NCBI GenBank assembly: GCA_012799455.1 | Contig: JAAZLE010000084.1 | Span: forward strand, 80,390 to 124,247 | Length of the DNA stretch: 43,858 bases | From: Clostridiales bacterium | GTDB lineage: Bacteria; Bacillota; Clostridia; Christensenellales; DTU072 | Reading direction: 5' to 3' | Shown here: positions 8,813-17,526 of the stretch, in pieces | Layout: every line of letters begins with the position of its first letter | How positions within the stretch are numbered: position 1 is the first letter of the stretch | Position numbers and translations under genes: made by a program | Notes under the pieces: model-generated | Seen by the model: only the letters and a program-made list of their open reading frames with translations | Told to the model about the DNA's origin: nothing | The model's database searches: none

Positions 8813-9367
8813 ATGTCAAGAATAGGGGTAAAACCGATTGATTTAGGTAAAAATGTTACATTTAAATATGAGAAGAATTTAGTAACCGTATCTGGGCCTA
8901 AAGGAACTCTTACCCAAACAATTTCTAATGAGAGTAAAATTAAGATAATCAATGAAAATGGCATTGTTAGGTTGGAAAATACGGAAAGCAGTAAAAAGCA
9001 AAATGCCATGCATGGATTATATAGGTCGTTAATCGCCAACATGGTGAAAGGTGTAACCGACGGTTTCGAAAAACGCCTTATTGTTAACGGCGTTGGTTAT
9101 AAAGTAGAAATGAAAGGAACAACTTTGGTTCTTTATATAGGCTATAGCAAGCCTGTTCATTTTGAAACTCCGGAAGGAATTACTATTAGCGTAGCTGGAC
9201 CTACAGAAATTGTGGTTCAAGGTTGCGATAAGGAAAGAGTTGGACAATGTGCCGCTGATATTAAATCTAAAAGAATGCCTGAGCCATACCATGGATATGG
9301 AATTCGTTATAAGGATGAAACAATACTTCGTAAAGAAATTAAAGCTGCAGGTAAAGTAGGAGAGTAG
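8813..9367 (+). CDS. rplF: 50S ribosomal protein L6
   Basis: A 184-residue protein beginning MSRIGVKPIDLGKNV with the paired L6 domains and the C-terminal signature PEPYHGYGIRYKDE. L6 lies near the factor-binding site of the 50S subunit. Length is a few residues above 178-179. It is served by TAGGAGG at 8801-8807, which overlaps the rpsH stop, and rplR starts three bases after its stop. Confidence 0.98.
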   Translation: MSRIGVKPIDLGKNVTFKYEKNLVTVSGPKGTLTQTISNESKIKIINENGIVRLENTESSKKQNAMHGLYRSLIANMVKGVTDGFEKRLIVNGVGYKVEMKGTTLVLYIGYSKPVHFETPEGITISVAGPTEIVVQGCDKERVGQCAADIKSKRMPEPYHGYGIRYKDETILRKEIKAAGKVGE

Positions 9368-9370
9368 GCA

Positions 9371-9739
9371 ATGATTAATAAACCAAATAAAAATAAAACT
9401 AGACAAAAAGTTCATCTAAGAATCAGAAAAAATATTAAAGGAACAGTAGAGTGTCCAAGGCTCAATGTATATAGGTCTACAAGTCATATATATGGGCAAC
9501 TCATTGATGATGTTGCAGGCAATACGCTGTTATCTCTAAGCTCATTAGATAAGGGAATTTCCAAATTAATAAATGGAAAGACCAAAACTGAGCAAGCAAG
9601 CATAGTAGGGGAAAAATTAGGTGAAAAGGCAGTTGCCGCCGGATATACTAAAGTTGTTTACGATCGTGGTGGGTACATATACACCGGAAGAGTAGCAGCA
9701 TTTGCAGAAGGCGCAAGAAAAGCAGGATTGATTTTTTAG
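9371..9739 (+). CDS. rplR: 50S ribosomal protein L18
   Basis: The 122-residue product has the L18 pattern: a basic N-terminus ([20 protein letters not shown]), the segment [18 protein letters not shown], and the end [14 protein letters not shown]18 mediates attachment of 5S rRNA to the central protuberance along with L5. The ribosome site GTAGGAGAG overlaps the end of rplF. Confidence 0.97.
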   Translation: MINKPNKNKTRQKVHLRIRKNIKGTVECPRLNVYRSTSHIYGQLIDDVAGNTLLSLSSLDKGISKLINGKTKTEQASIVGEKLGEKAVAAGYTKVVYDRGGYIYTGRVAAFAEGARKAGLIF

Positions 9740-9751
9740 TAGGAGATAGAT

Positions 9752-10270
9752 ATGGCAAGGGAAAATAGAGATAGATTCAATAGAGAACCAAAAGAAGAGT
9801 TAATCATGAAGACTGTTGACTTGAAAAGAGTCGCTAAAGTTGTAAAAGGTGGTCGTAATATGAGATTTACAGCACTTGTTGTTGTAGGTGATGGAAAGGG
9901 TAGAGTGGGATGTGCGACTGGTAAAGCAAAAGAAGTTCCAGAAGCAATTGCGAAAGCTCAAAAGGCTGCGAAAGAAAATATGGTTACAATAGCGATGAAA
10001 GATACCACGATACCACACGAGGTAACAGGAGTCTATGGTCGTGGAAAAGTATTGATGATACCTGCCGAAGAAGGAACCGGTGTTATAGCGGGTGGCGCTG
10101 TGCGTGCGGTTCTCGAAGCATGTGGTATTGCGGACATCAGAACTAAAGCTATTGGTACAACAAATCCGATTAACTGTGTAAAAGCTGCTATAGAAGGATT
10201 GAAAAGTTTACGGACAGCAGAACAAGTTGCCGCAATTAGAGGCAAGACAGTAGAAGAGATATTAGGATAG
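9752..10270 (+). CDS. rpsE: 30S ribosomal protein S5
   Basis: A 172-residue protein with the N-terminal dsRBD-like domain ([28 protein letters not shown]) and the C-terminal signature [20 protein letters not shown]5 contributes to decoding accuracy and, with S3 and S4, to the mRNA entry channel. Its length is close to the Bacillus 166. It has a TAGGAG site and normal spacing. Confidence 0.98.
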   Translation: MARENRDRFNREPKEELIMKTVDLKRVAKVVKGGRNMRFTALVVVGDGKGRVGCATGKAKEVPEAIAKAQKAAKENMVTIAMKDTTIPHEVTGVYGRGKVLMIPAEEGTGVIAGGAVRAVLEACGIADIRTKAIGTTNPINCVKAAIEGLKSLRTAEQVAAIRGKTVEEILG

Positions 10271-10280
10271 GAGGTTCAAA

Positions 10281-10466
10281 ATGGCTCAACTGAAAATTAC
10301 TTTGAAGAAAAGCACTATAGGGTGTTTAAAAAACCAAATAGATACAGTAGCAGCTCTTGGACTTCGTAAAATAGGACAGTTCAAGATTCATGAAGACAAT
10401 CCTGTGATTAGAGGGATGGTTTTTAGAGTACAGCATCTTGTGGAAGTTGAAGAATTAAAACAATAG
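10281..10466 (+). CDS. rpmD: 50S ribosomal protein L30
   Basis: A 61-residue protein starting [19 protein letters not shown] and continuing with the L30 pattern [12 protein letters not shown] and [17 protein letters not shown]30 is a small, sometimes dispensable large-subunit protein. It has a TAGGAGG site at 10269-10275 and sits between rpsE and rplO as usual. Confidence 0.97.
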   Translation: MAQLKITLKKSTIGCLKNQIDTVAALGLRKIGQFKIHEDNPVIRGMVFRVQHLVEVEELKQ

Positions 10467-10475
10467 GAGAAAAAG

Positions 10476-10919
10476 ATGAAACTACATACAATTAAACCAG
10501 CAGATGGTTCTGTTAAACAATCTAAAAGAATAGGAAGAGGAATTGGTTCAGGCCACGGTAAAACTAGTACAAAGGGACACAAAGGACAGTGGGCAAGAAG
10601 TGGTGGTGGTGTTAGGCCTGGTTTTGAGGGCGGACAAATGCCTTTAGTTAGAAGATTACCAAAACGCGGATTTAAAAACATGTTTAAGTCTGAATTTAGT
10701 ATAGTAAATGTGGGTTCTCTTGACGTGTTTGACGCTGGAACTGTTGTCGATGCGGATTTGCTATTAAATAGTAGAATTATTGGAAAAATTGAAAAAGATG
10801 GGTTAAAGGTTTTAGGAGAAGGCGAATTAACTAAGTCTTTAACTGTGAAGGCTGCTAAATTTTCAAAAACAGCTATTGAAAAAATCGAAAAAGCAGGTGG
10901 AAAAATAGAGGTGCTCTAA
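10476..10919 (+). CDS. rplO: 50S ribosomal protein L15
   Basis: The 147-residue protein has the Gly-rich N-terminal extension of L15 ([41 protein letters not shown]) and the globular C-terminal end [14 protein letters not shown]15 is a late-assembly 50S protein. Its TAA stop shares a base with the secY ATG (TAATG), so the two are likely coupled. Confidence 0.98.
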   Translation: MKLHTIKPADGSVKQSKRIGRGIGSGHGKTSTKGHKGQWARSGGGVRPGFEGGQMPLVRRLPKRGFKNMFKSEFSIVNVGSLDVFDAGTVVDADLLLNSRIIGKIEKDGLKVLGEGELTKSLTVKAAKFSKTAIEKIEKAGGKIEVL

Positions 10920-12256
10920 TGTTTAGAACTATCGTTAATGCTTTTAAAGATGCCGATATAAGAAAAAGAATTCTAATTACATTAGGATTTGTTCTTATGT
11001 ATAGAATTGGTTGCTTTGTACCAATACCAGGTCTCGATATAGGACAAATGATGAACAAGGTCATCACGGATGATTTCTTCATGTTGTTATCTGCAATAAC
11101 TGGATCTGCGTTCTCAAATGGTACTGTTTTTGCACTGGGAATCGTTCCATTTATAAACTCTTATATAATTATGGAATTATTGACTCTAGTTATACCAAAG
11201 CTTGGCAGGCTTGCAAAAGAAGGCGAAGAAGGTAGGAAAAAGATAACGCAATATACTAGATATCTAGCGATACTACTAGCACTTGTGCAAGCTATTGGAA
11301 TTATTTTCTTATGGAAAGATTATATTGTTCCAGTATTTGGGACTTCAACAAATCCGGAATCGCAACAAATTAACCAGGTATTTACTATGATATGTATTGT
11401 GTTGATACTAGTTGGTGGTTCTTCACTTGTACTGTGGATAGGTGAAAGAATTACTGAGTATGGTATAGGAAATGGAACATCGTTAATAATATTTGTTGGT
11501 ATCGTTTCTTCGTTAGGAATGACTATAATGAATGCTATATTGTCAATTGCAGGTGGCGGATCTTCCGATACAACAGGCGTATGGTATTTATTAGGTTTTT
11601 TCGTCCTTCTATTCTTGCTAATATTTGCTATTGTTTATGTAGATATGTCAGAAAGAAGAGTGGGAGTTATATATTCTGGTGGAAGGGTTGTTGGCAATAG
11701 ACAAACCCAATCCCAAACAACTTACATACCACTAAAGGTTAGTGCAAGTGGTGTTATGCCTATAATTTTCGCTTCATCACTAATTACTTTCCCACAAATG
11801 ATAATTCAATTTGCGGGTGCTTCGACATCTAAGTTTGGAATATTTTGGTCAACATGGTTTGGTTCTAATGGACACTTATACTCAGTGTTTATGTTTTTCC
11901 TAATTATATTCTTTTCTTATTTTTATGCACAAATACAGTTTGACCCAGATGATGTCGCAAAAAACTTAAAAGAAAGAGGTGGTACGCTTGTAGGAGGCAT
12001 TTCTCCCGGTAAGCCTACTGCAGATTATTTAAGAAGAATTAATAATAGATTAACATTGTTCGGAGCTCTTTATTTAGCTGTAATATCATTAATTCCAACA
12101 TTAATACTACAACAGGTCGCTGGATTCAAGGACCTGGGACTAGGGCAGGCGTTTTCAGCTACAGGGTTACTAATTGTTGTTTCGGTCTCATTAGAGTTTG
12201 ACAAGCAACTACAAGGACAATTATTAGTGAAGAGTAATAGGGGATTTTTAAAATAA
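10919..12256 (+). CDS. secY: Protein translocase channel subunit SecY
   Basis: The 445-residue integral membrane protein begins [18 protein letters not shown] and shows about ten hydrophobic helices, the plug-region motif GLDIGQM, and the conserved cytoplasmic loops (RITEYGIGNGTSLIIF, and DPDDVAKNLKERGG before the last helices). SecY forms the channel for secreted and membrane proteins with SecE and SecG, powered by SecA or the ribosome. The start overlaps rplO and the stop overlaps adk (both TAATG), with no separate strong ribosome site for either. Confidence 0.97.
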   Translation: MFRTIVNAFKDADIRKRILITLGFVLMYRIGCFVPIPGLDIGQMMNKVITDDFFMLLSAITGSAFSNGTVFALGIVPFINSYIIMELLTLVIPKLGRLAKEGEEGRKKITQYTRYLAILLALVQAIGIIFLWKDYIVPVFGTSTNPESQQINQVFTMICIVLILVGGSSLVLWIGERITEYGIGNGTSLIIFVGIVSSLGMTIMNAILSIAGGGSSDTTGVWYLLGFFVLLFLLIFAIVYVDMSERRVGVIYSGGRVVGNRQTQSQTTYIPLKVSASGVMPIIFASSLITFPQMIIQFAGASTSKFGIFWSTWFGSNGHLYSVFMFFLIIFFSYFYAQIQFDPDDVAKNLKERGGTLVGGISPGKPTADYLRRINNRLTLFGALYLAVISLIPTLILQQVAGFKDLGLGQAFSATGLLIVVSVSLEFDKQLQGQLLVKSNRGFLK

Positions 12257-12876
12257 TGAAATTCGTATTGTTAGGAGCGCCAGGAGCTGGAAAAGGCTCA
12301 CAGGCTGCAGTTATGGCAGATTATTATAAGATACCTCATATATCCACAGGGGATGTGTTTAGAGCTCATCTCAAAGCAGGTACGGAGATAGGAGTGTTAG
12401 CAAAAAGTTATATGGATAAAGGACTGCTTGTTCCCGATGATGTTGTTGATAAAATAGTTGAACAGAGACTAGCTGAATCTGATTGTGTAAGAGGATTTAT
12501 TCTAGATGGCTACCCCCGTACGATTCCCCAAGCTGAAGCTTTGAGTACGGTAACAGATTTAGACTATGTTGTTGATATAGTAGTTGCAAATGATATTGTA
12601 ATTAAAAGGATTTCGGGAAGAAGAATGTGCATGTGTGGCGCTACTTATAACACAAATTCATATAATTCACCGTTGTGCGAAAAATGTGGCAAGCAATTAT
12701 ATCAAAGAGAAGATGATAAGAAAGAAACAGTCTTAAAAAGATTAGAAGTATATGAGAAAAATACAGCACCGTTAATAGAATATTATCAGGAAAAGGGATT
12801 GCTAATACAAATTGACGGTGGGGAGAGTGTAGAAAAAACATTTGAAAACTTACAAAAAGCTTTGGCGACTAAATGA
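12256..12876 (+). CDS. adk: Adenylate kinase with a short zinc LID
   Basis: A 206-residue P-loop kinase (GAPGAGKG, residues 7-14) that interconverts ATP + AMP and 2 ADP. Other marks are HISTGDVFR, GFILDGYPRTIPQAE for AMP binding, and RRMC at the LID. The LID has four Cys, but in a compact spacing C-x1-C-x13-C-x2-C, where the common form is C-x2-C-x16-C-x2-C/D. This partly explains the length of 206 rather than about 215. It overlaps secY by one base and map by four (ATGA). Confidence 0.96.
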   Translation: MKFVLLGAPGAGKGSQAAVMADYYKIPHISTGDVFRAHLKAGTEIGVLAKSYMDKGLLVPDDVVDKIVEQRLAESDCVRGFILDGYPRTIPQAEALSTVTDLDYVVDIVVANDIVIKRISGRRMCMCGATYNTNSYNSPLCEKCGKQLYQREDDKKETVLKRLEVYEKNTAPLIEYYQEKGLLIQIDGGESVEKTFENLQKALATK

Positions 12877-13616
12877 TTACTATTAAAACTGAGCAAGAAA
12901 TTGAATATATGAGGCAAGCAGGAGCAATAGTAAGAGATGTGCTCTTAATTGTAGAAGAACATGCAAAACCGGGTGTAACGACTAGAAAACTCAATACAAT
13001 TGCTTATGATTATATTAAAAAATGTAATGCATCTCCATCTTTTCTAGGTTATGGAGGTTTCCCAGGAGCGATTTGTACTTCTATAGATGAGGAGGTTGTA
13101 CATGGTATACCATCTGACCGAATCTTAGAAGAGGGTACTATTCTTAAAGTGGACGCGGGTGCAATAGTTGGAGGATACCATGCCGATGCGGCGCGATCGA
13201 TAGCTATCGGAGAAATAGACTCTTTACGCGAGAAACTTATGGATGTATGTAAACAAAGTTTTTTTGTTGGGGTAGATATACTGAAAGCTGGAGTTAGATT
13301 GGGTGACTTAGGATATGAGATACAAAGCTATGTAGAAAGCTATGGTTTTTCAATTATTAAGCAGTTGGCAGGGCACGGTATAGGCAAAAACTTGCATGAG
13401 GATCCCGATGTACCCAATTATGGTATAAAAGGCAGAGGCCTAAGGTTAGAAAAAAACATGGTGATAGCAATAGAACCAATGATAAGTGCCGGTGGCAGTA
13501 GAATAAAAATATTGGAAGACGATTGGACTGTTGTAACTAAGGATGGTTCTTTGTCTGCACATTATGAAAATACTGTTGTTATTGGAGATGAAGGAATAGA
13601 AATATTAACATTATAA
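12873..13616 (+). CDS. map: Type I methionine aminopeptidase
   Basis: The 247-residue enzyme removes the initiator Met from nascent proteins. The metal-binding residues are visible in order: VDAGAIVGGYHADAAR (two Asp), GHGIGKNLHEDP (His), AIEPMIS (Glu) and a late Glu in HYENTVV. No N-terminal extension or zinc finger is present, so it is the short bacterial type. It overlaps adk by four bases and lies in the classic secY-adk-map order. Confidence 0.97.
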   Translation: MITIKTEQEIEYMRQAGAIVRDVLLIVEEHAKPGVTTRKLNTIAYDYIKKCNASPSFLGYGGFPGAICTSIDEEVVHGIPSDRILEEGTILKVDAGAIVGGYHADAARSIAIGEIDSLREKLMDVCKQSFFVGVDILKAGVRLGDLGYEIQSYVESYGFSIIKQLAGHGIGKNLHEDPDVPNYGIKGRGLRLEKNMVIAIEPMISAGGSRIKILEDDWTVVTKDGSLSAHYENTVVIGDEGIEILTL

Positions 13617-13621
13617 TAAAA

Positions 13622-13903
13622 ATGAAAAGAGTAAAAGTTTTAGCATTAGGTGAGGTTGTTTTTTCTTTATCAGGTAGGGATGCAGGTAGATTTTACCTGG
13701 TAACAGAAATAATAGATGACGAATATGTAAGTATTGTTGATGGGAATTTACGAAGAGTAGATTCTCCTAAAAAGAAGAAAATAAAGCACTTAAAGACAGA
13801 GGGTGTGGTTATTGATAAAATTAGAGAAAAATTAGAACAAGATAAGAAAATATTTGACGCTGAAGTAAAGAGTGCTTTAAGACCCTATAATGGATCAATA
13901 TAG
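13622..13903 (+). CDS. KOW-domain RNA-binding protein (L14e-like)
   Basis: A 93-residue basic protein with an N-terminal KOW-like fold (LGEVVFSLSGRDAGRFYLVTEI, then DDEYVSIVDGNLRRV) and a Lys-rich middle. Small KOW proteins of this type lie between map and infA in many Clostridia and resemble the archaeal/eukaryotic L14e family; their role is presumably on the ribosome but is not established. The gene starts five bases after map with no clear Shine-Dalgarno site, so it may depend on coupling. Confidence 0.88.
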   Translation: MKRVKVLALGEVVFSLSGRDAGRFYLVTEIIDDEYVSIVDGNLRRVDSPKKKKIKHLKTEGVVIDKIREKLEQDKKIFDAEVKSALRPYNGSI

Positions 13904-13954
13904 GAAGCACATGATAAGCACACGATACCTCAATAAAAAGTAACAGGAGAAAAG

Positions 13955-14176
13955 ATGTCTAAAGAAGGTATTATTGAAGAAGAAGGTACAGTTATAGAAG
14001 TCTTGCCGGGCACAAAGTTTAAGGTTGAGTTACAGAGCGGGCGGGTTGTTATGGCATATCTATCTGGGAAAATGCGCCAGAGCTTTATAAAAGTAACCGA
14101 AGGCGACCGAGTAAAAGTTGCTTTTGGGCAGTATGATTTTACAATGGGTAGAATCACCTATAGACATAAAAAATAG
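13955..14176 (+). CDS. infA: Translation initiation factor IF-1
   Basis: A 73-residue S1-type OB-fold protein, [19 protein letters not shown], with the IF-1 signature [23 protein letters not shown] and [15 protein letters not shown]-1 binds the A site of the 30S subunit during initiation. Position 3 onwards differs slightly from the typical KDDVIE, but the core is fully conserved. The ribosome site is AGGAG at 13945-13949. Confidence 0.97.
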   Translation: MSKEGIIEEEGTVIEVLPGTKFKVELQSGRVVMAYLSGKMRQSFIKVTEGDRVKVAFGQYDFTMGRITYRHKK

Positions 14177-14186
14177 GAGGCAAAAA

Positions 14187-14303
14187 ATGAAAGTAAGACC
14201 ATCGGTAAAAACTATGTGTGATAAATGCAAAATAATTAAACGTAATGGCAAGGTTATGGTTATTTGTTCTAAATATCCTAACCATAAACAAGTACAGGGT
14301 TAA
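14187..14303 (+). CDS. rpmJ: 50S ribosomal protein L36
   Basis: A 38-residue protein, [19 protein letters not shown]..., with the L36 zinc ligands C11, C14, C27 and H33. The standard length is 37-38. The track only shows a longer frame from 14118 that runs through infA in another frame; the true ATG at 14187 follows TAGGAGG (14174-14180). It is the last gene before the alpha-operon promoter. Confidence 0.96.
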   Translation: MKVRPSVKTMCDKCKIIKRNGKVMVICSKYPNHKQVQG

Positions 14304-14327
14304 TATTAGTTGTCACGGTTAAATCAA

Positions 14328-14357
14328 TTGCAATAATATGTCTTACCGTGATATACT
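14328..14357 (+). promoter_or_regulatory. Candidate internal promoter of the alpha operon
   Basis: TTGCAA (14328-14333) and TATACT (14352-14357) are 18 bases apart, in the 159-base gap between rpmJ and rpsM. An inverted repeat TCACGGT/ACCGTGA (14313-14319 and 14345-14351) straddles the -35 and abuts the -10, and may be an operator or a hairpin of read-through mRNA. Confidence 0.5.
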
Positions 14358-14377
14358 TGCTTTTGGTTTTGGAATTA

Positions 14378-14424
14378 AAATCATTGAAGCGGCTGAACTC
14401 TGTGAAGGGTAGAAACAATGATTT
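14378..14424 (+). promoter_or_regulatory. Leader hairpin upstream of rpsM
   Basis: A perfect 9-base inverted repeat, AAATCATTG (14378-14386) and CAATGATTT (14416-14424), encloses 29 bases and lies just upstream of the GGAGG site of rpsM. It could be a ribosomal-protein-binding leader for the rpsM-rplQ operon, for example for S4, whose gene lies in it. No known leader family was matched. Confidence 0.4.
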
Positions 14425-14462
14425 AAATATATATAATTATAAAATAATTTGGAGGATATTAA

Positions 14463-14837
14463 ATGGCTCGTATTGCAGGTGTAGACTTACCCCGTGAAAA
14501 GAGGGTTGAAATAGGTCTTACTTATATCTACGGAATAGGTAGAGTAACATCTCTTAAAGTTCTTGCAGAATGCGAAATTGACCCAAACACTCGTGTGAAA
14601 GATCTATCTGAAGACGATGTGGTAAAAATTCGTGCATGTCTAGAAAACCACTATAAAGTAGAAGGAACACTTCGTTCAGAAGTTAGTCAAAACATTAAAA
14701 GGTTACAAGATATAGGTTCTTATAAAGGCATAAGGCATAGAAAGGGGTTGCCCGTTCGTGGACAATCTACAAAAACAAATGCACGTACGCGAAAAGGACC
14801 TAAGCGCACGGTAGGCCGTGCTAAGAAGGCCAAGTAA
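14463..14837 (+). CDS. rpsM: 30S ribosomal protein S13
   Basis: The 124-residue protein begins [21 protein letters not shown] and has the C-terminal signature [26 protein letters not shown]13 sits in the 30S head and makes bridges to the 50S subunit and P-site tRNA. It is first in the alpha operon and has the TTTGGAGG ribosome site at 14449-14456. Confidence 0.98.
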   Translation: MARIAGVDLPREKRVEIGLTYIYGIGRVTSLKVLAECEIDPNTRVKDLSEDDVVKIRACLENHYKVEGTLRSEVSQNIKRLQDIGSYKGIRHRKGLPVRGQSTKTNARTRKGPKRTVGRAKKAK

Positions 14838-14859
14838 ATAGTTAATAGGAGGCAATTTT

Positions 14860-15255
14860 ATGGCAGCTAAAAAAAGAACAGCTATAAAAAGAAGAAGAGA
14901 TTTAAAAAAGATTGAAAAGGGGCAAGCACATATCTATGCTTCATTCAATAATACTATAGTTACAATTACAGATATGGATGGGAATACCATAAGTTGGTCA
15001 TCTTCTGGTAAAATGGGAATGCGCGGAAGTCGTAAATCCACACCATATGCTGCTCAGACTGTTGCTGAAGACGCGGCAAATATAGCAAAGGAACATGGAC
15101 TTAGAACAGTCGAAGTATATATTAAAGGACCAGGGCAAGGAAGGGAATCTGCTATTAGAGCTTTTGAAAGATGTGGATTAGAAGTAACAATGATTAGAGA
15201 CGTTTCTCCCATTCCACATAATGGATGCCGTCCACCCAAAGTTAGAAGGTTATAA
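14860..15255 (+). CDS. rpsK: 30S ribosomal protein S11
   Basis: A 131-residue protein with the S11 landmarks [38 protein letters not shown] and [17 protein letters not shown]. It lies on the 30S platform near the mRNA exit and E site. Length is standard. It follows rpsM by 22 bases with a TAGGAGG site. Confidence 0.98.
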   Translation: MAAKKRTAIKRRRDLKKIEKGQAHIYASFNNTIVTITDMDGNTISWSSSGKMGMRGSRKSTPYAAQTVAEDAANIAKEHGLRTVEVYIKGPGQGRESAIRAFERCGLEVTMIRDVSPIPHNGCRPPKVRRL

Positions 15256-15272
15256 TTTAGGAGGCAGTTAAC

Positions 15273-15902
15273 ATGGCAAGATATACAGGCCCAGTTTGCA
15301 AACTATGCAGGCGCGAAGGGAGTAAATTATTTTTGAAAGGTGATAGATGCATGAGTGAAGGGTGTCCGTTTAACAAAAACGTTACGCCTATTGCTCCAGG
15401 GCAGCACGGAGCATCTAGAAAAAAGAGAACTGAATATGGTATTCAGTTAAGAGAAAAACAAAAGACAAAGAGAATATATGGACTACTTGAAAGTCAATTC
15501 CGTAGTTATTATGATAAAGCAAGTAACATGAGGGGAGTGACTGGTGAAAACATGCTTATTTTGATAGAGAGAAGGCTGGATAATGTAGTTTATCGTATGG
15601 GAATAGCTACAAGTCGTGCGCAGGCTAGACAATTGATAGCTCATGGGCACATCTGTGTAAACGGTAAGAAGGTAGATGTTCCGTCATTTTTAGTGAAAGA
15701 GAATGATATTGTTTCAGTAAGGACTAGCAAGCAAGAAAAATCATTTTTTAAAGATTTAAAGACAATGAAAGCGTCAAATCTTCCCAAATGGCTTACATTT
15801 GATCCGGTTACATTAACTGGAAAAGTAGAAAAACTACCAGTTCGAGAAGATATAGATGTAGAGATTTCAGAACACTTAATTGTTGAGTTATACTCTAAAT
15901 AA
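15273..15902 (+). CDS. rpsD: 30S ribosomal protein S4, zinc-type
   Basis: The 209-residue protein starts [23 protein letters not shown] and has the N-terminal zinc-type Cys set (CKLC ... CMSEGC) of the C+ form. The S4 RNA-binding domain follows at about 98-160 ([33 protein letters not shown]). S4 is an assembly initiator and part of the mRNA entry channel. Here it lies within the alpha operon, unlike Bacillus where rpsD is separate. Confidence 0.98.
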   Translation: MARYTGPVCKLCRREGSKLFLKGDRCMSEGCPFNKNVTPIAPGQHGASRKKRTEYGIQLREKQKTKRIYGLLESQFRSYYDKASNMRGVTGENMLILIERRLDNVVYRMGIATSRAQARQLIAHGHICVNGKKVDVPSFLVKENDIVSVRTSKQEKSFFKDLKTMKASNLPKWLTFDPVTLTGKVEKLPVREDIDVEISEHLIVELYSK

Positions 15903-15919
15903 TAGGGAGGAAAACATAA

Positions 15920-16876
15920 ATGTTGGAAGTAATTAAACCTAAGATATTAGTGGAAGAAGTAGACAACGGTGCTGAAGCTTGGTTTACGGTTGAGCCTTTA
16001 GAGAGAGGAAACGGGATTACAATAGGTAACAGCTTGCGTAGAGTTTTAAGTACTGCTCTTCCTGGTGTAGCGATTATCGGAGTTAAAATTAGTGGCGTTT
16101 CTCATGAATACTCAACTATTGAAGGCGTAAGAGAAGATGTAATGGAAATAGTACTCAATCTTAAAGAGATTGCTGTAAAAGCTGCGGATTTAGATAAGTT
16201 TGAAACAGTTACTGCTAGGCTAGTCAAGAACGAAGCGGGCGTAGTTTCTGCTGGAGATATTCAAATGCCTTTAGGTGTCGAGGTTACAAACAAATCTGCA
16301 TATATTTGTTCCTTAGATGATAAAGCAAGTCTTGATATGGAGCTAGTAATCGGTGCTGGAAGAGGTTATAAATCTGCAAAAGATAACAATCCTTCTTCAT
16401 CTCCAATAGGCTATATCCCAATCGATAGCTTTTTTTCTCCAGTTAAGGCTGTTAAATATGAGGTTTCAAGTACCCGTGTTGAGCAATCTATAGATTATGA
16501 CAAATTAAAGGTTTTCGTTAAAACAAATGGAGCCGCAACTGCAAAAGAGGTAGTGTCATTAGCTGCAAAACTACTTAATAATCACTTGGATTTATTTATA
16601 AATCTAGTAGATGGTATGGAAGAAAAAAATGTTTTTGAGGAAGTAACGCAAGAAGAAGCTGCCCAAGATTATTCAAAGCGCAGTATTGAGGAACTAGAAC
16701 TTTCAGTAAGACCATTGAATTGCTTAAAGAGACATGGTGTATTCTATATTGAACAATTAATCAATATGACAGAGGACGAAATGCTAAAGGTTAGGAATTT
16801 AGGCAAAAAATCTTTAGAAGAAGTTCTAGAAAAACTTGAACTAACAGGGCTGTCTTTAAGAAAGAAGGAAGACTAA
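15920..16876 (+). CDS. rpoA: RNA polymerase alpha subunit
   Basis: The 318-residue product has the N-terminal dimerisation domain (WFTVEPLERGNGITIGNSLRRVLSTALPG) and a C-terminal domain (ELELSVRPLNCLKRHGVFYIEQL, VRNLGKKSLEEV) that contacts UP elements and regulators; the Arg in SVRPLNCLK corresponds to the key DNA-contact Arg of E. coli. Length is normal for Firmicutes. It is preceded by AGGGAGG and sits in the rpsD-rpoA-rplQ order. Confidence 0.98.
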   Translation: MLEVIKPKILVEEVDNGAEAWFTVEPLERGNGITIGNSLRRVLSTALPGVAIIGVKISGVSHEYSTIEGVREDVMEIVLNLKEIAVKAADLDKFETVTARLVKNEAGVVSAGDIQMPLGVEVTNKSAYICSLDDKASLDMELVIGAGRGYKSAKDNNPSSSPIGYIPIDSFFSPVKAVKYEVSSTRVEQSIDYDKLKVFVKTNGAATAKEVVSLAAKLLNNHLDLFINLVDGMEEKNVFEEVTQEEAAQDYSKRSIEELELSVRPLNCLKRHGVFYIEQLINMTEDEMLKVRNLGKKSLEEVLEKLELTGLSLRKKED

Positions 16877-16890
16877 GGAGAGATATTAAT

Positions 16891-17406
16891 ATGACTAAGA
16901 ATAAAAAATTAGGCAAAAGAACTAGTATTAGAATGTCTATTCTAAGGAGTCAAGCAAGTGAGTTGCTTTGGCACGGAAAGATTGAAACAACAGTAGATAG
17001 AGCTAAATCCGTGCGTAGAATCGCAGAAAAGATAGTCACGCTAGGAATTAATACCTATGAAGATACAGTTAAAGTAAATAAAGATAAACTGAACAAAAAA
17101 GACGAAACAATTAAAGTTGAGTATGTAAATGATGGCCCCAAGAAGTTGGCAGCACGTAGGAAAATGATGGCAATTTTAAGGGATCTTAAAGAGATTCAAG
17201 GCGAAAATGAAAAGAAAGCAGATTATAAAAAAAGAGTTGCTGATATTAAATATCCATTAATTGAGAAGGTTTTTCGTGAGTATGCACCAAAATATGCTGC
17301 AAGAAAAGAAGAATTAGGGACAGGTGGTGGATACACAAGAATTATTAGGCTAGGAAACAGACGAGGCGATAATGCAGAGAAATGTATCTTAGAAATGATA
17401 GACTAA
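16891..17406 (+). CDS. rplQ: 50S ribosomal protein L17, long form
   Basis: The ends are clearly L17 (RMSILRSQASELLWHGKIETTVDRAKSVR and GGGYTRIIRLGNRRGDNAEKCILE), but the protein has 171 residues against about 120 in Bacillus. The extra sequence is one block at about 53-84 (Lys/Asp/Val-rich) and another at about 100-120. I recall long L17 forms of this kind in some Clostridia, so this is likely a lineage trait. L17 lies next to the tunnel exit. The gene ends the alpha operon just before a strong terminator. Confidence 0.95.
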   Translation: MTKNKKLGKRTSIRMSILRSQASELLWHGKIETTVDRAKSVRRIAEKIVTLGINTYEDTVKVNKDKLNKKDETIKVEYVNDGPKKLAARRKMMAILRDLKEIQGENEKKADYKKRVADIKYPLIEKVFREYAPKYAARKEELGTGGGYTRIIRLGNRRGDNAEKCILEMID

Positions 17407-17428
17407 GATTCAATAATCTAACATTCAG

Positions 17429-17459
17429 AGGCCGTTGGTTTACTCCGACGGCCTTTTTT
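17429..17459 (+). terminator. Rho-independent terminator after rplQ
   Basis: AGGCCGTTGG (17429-17438) pairs with CCGACGGCCT (17445-17454), with one G-U pair and a six-base loop, followed by six T. It ends the ribosomal transcript. Confidence 0.93.
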
Positions 17460-17475
17460 ATATTAAACCGATACT

Positions 17476-17491
17476 TACATGCGCGCATGTA
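17476..17491. promoter_or_regulatory. Perfect 16-base palindrome upstream of coaX, candidate operator
   Basis: TACATGCGCGCATGTA is a perfect inverted repeat with no spacer, lying seven bases upstream of the candidate coaX -35 box. Its GC-rich centre stands out in an AT-rich gap. It may bind a dimeric regulator, but I do not recognise the site. Confidence 0.4.
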
Positions 17492-17498
17492 CGAATAA

Positions 17499-17526
17499 TT
17501 GACTATAATAGTATCAATGTGATAAT
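17499..17526 (+). promoter_or_regulatory. Candidate sigma-A promoter of coaX
   Basis: TTGACT (17499-17504) and GATAAT (17521-17526) are spaced by 16 bases; the start of transcription would fall a few bases before the GGAGG site of coaX. Confidence 0.6.

Noticed and set aside
14118-14303. 61-residue track ORF starting inside infA
   Set aside because: Only the last 38 codons are real; the true gene is rpmJ starting at ATG 14187 behind TAGGAGG.
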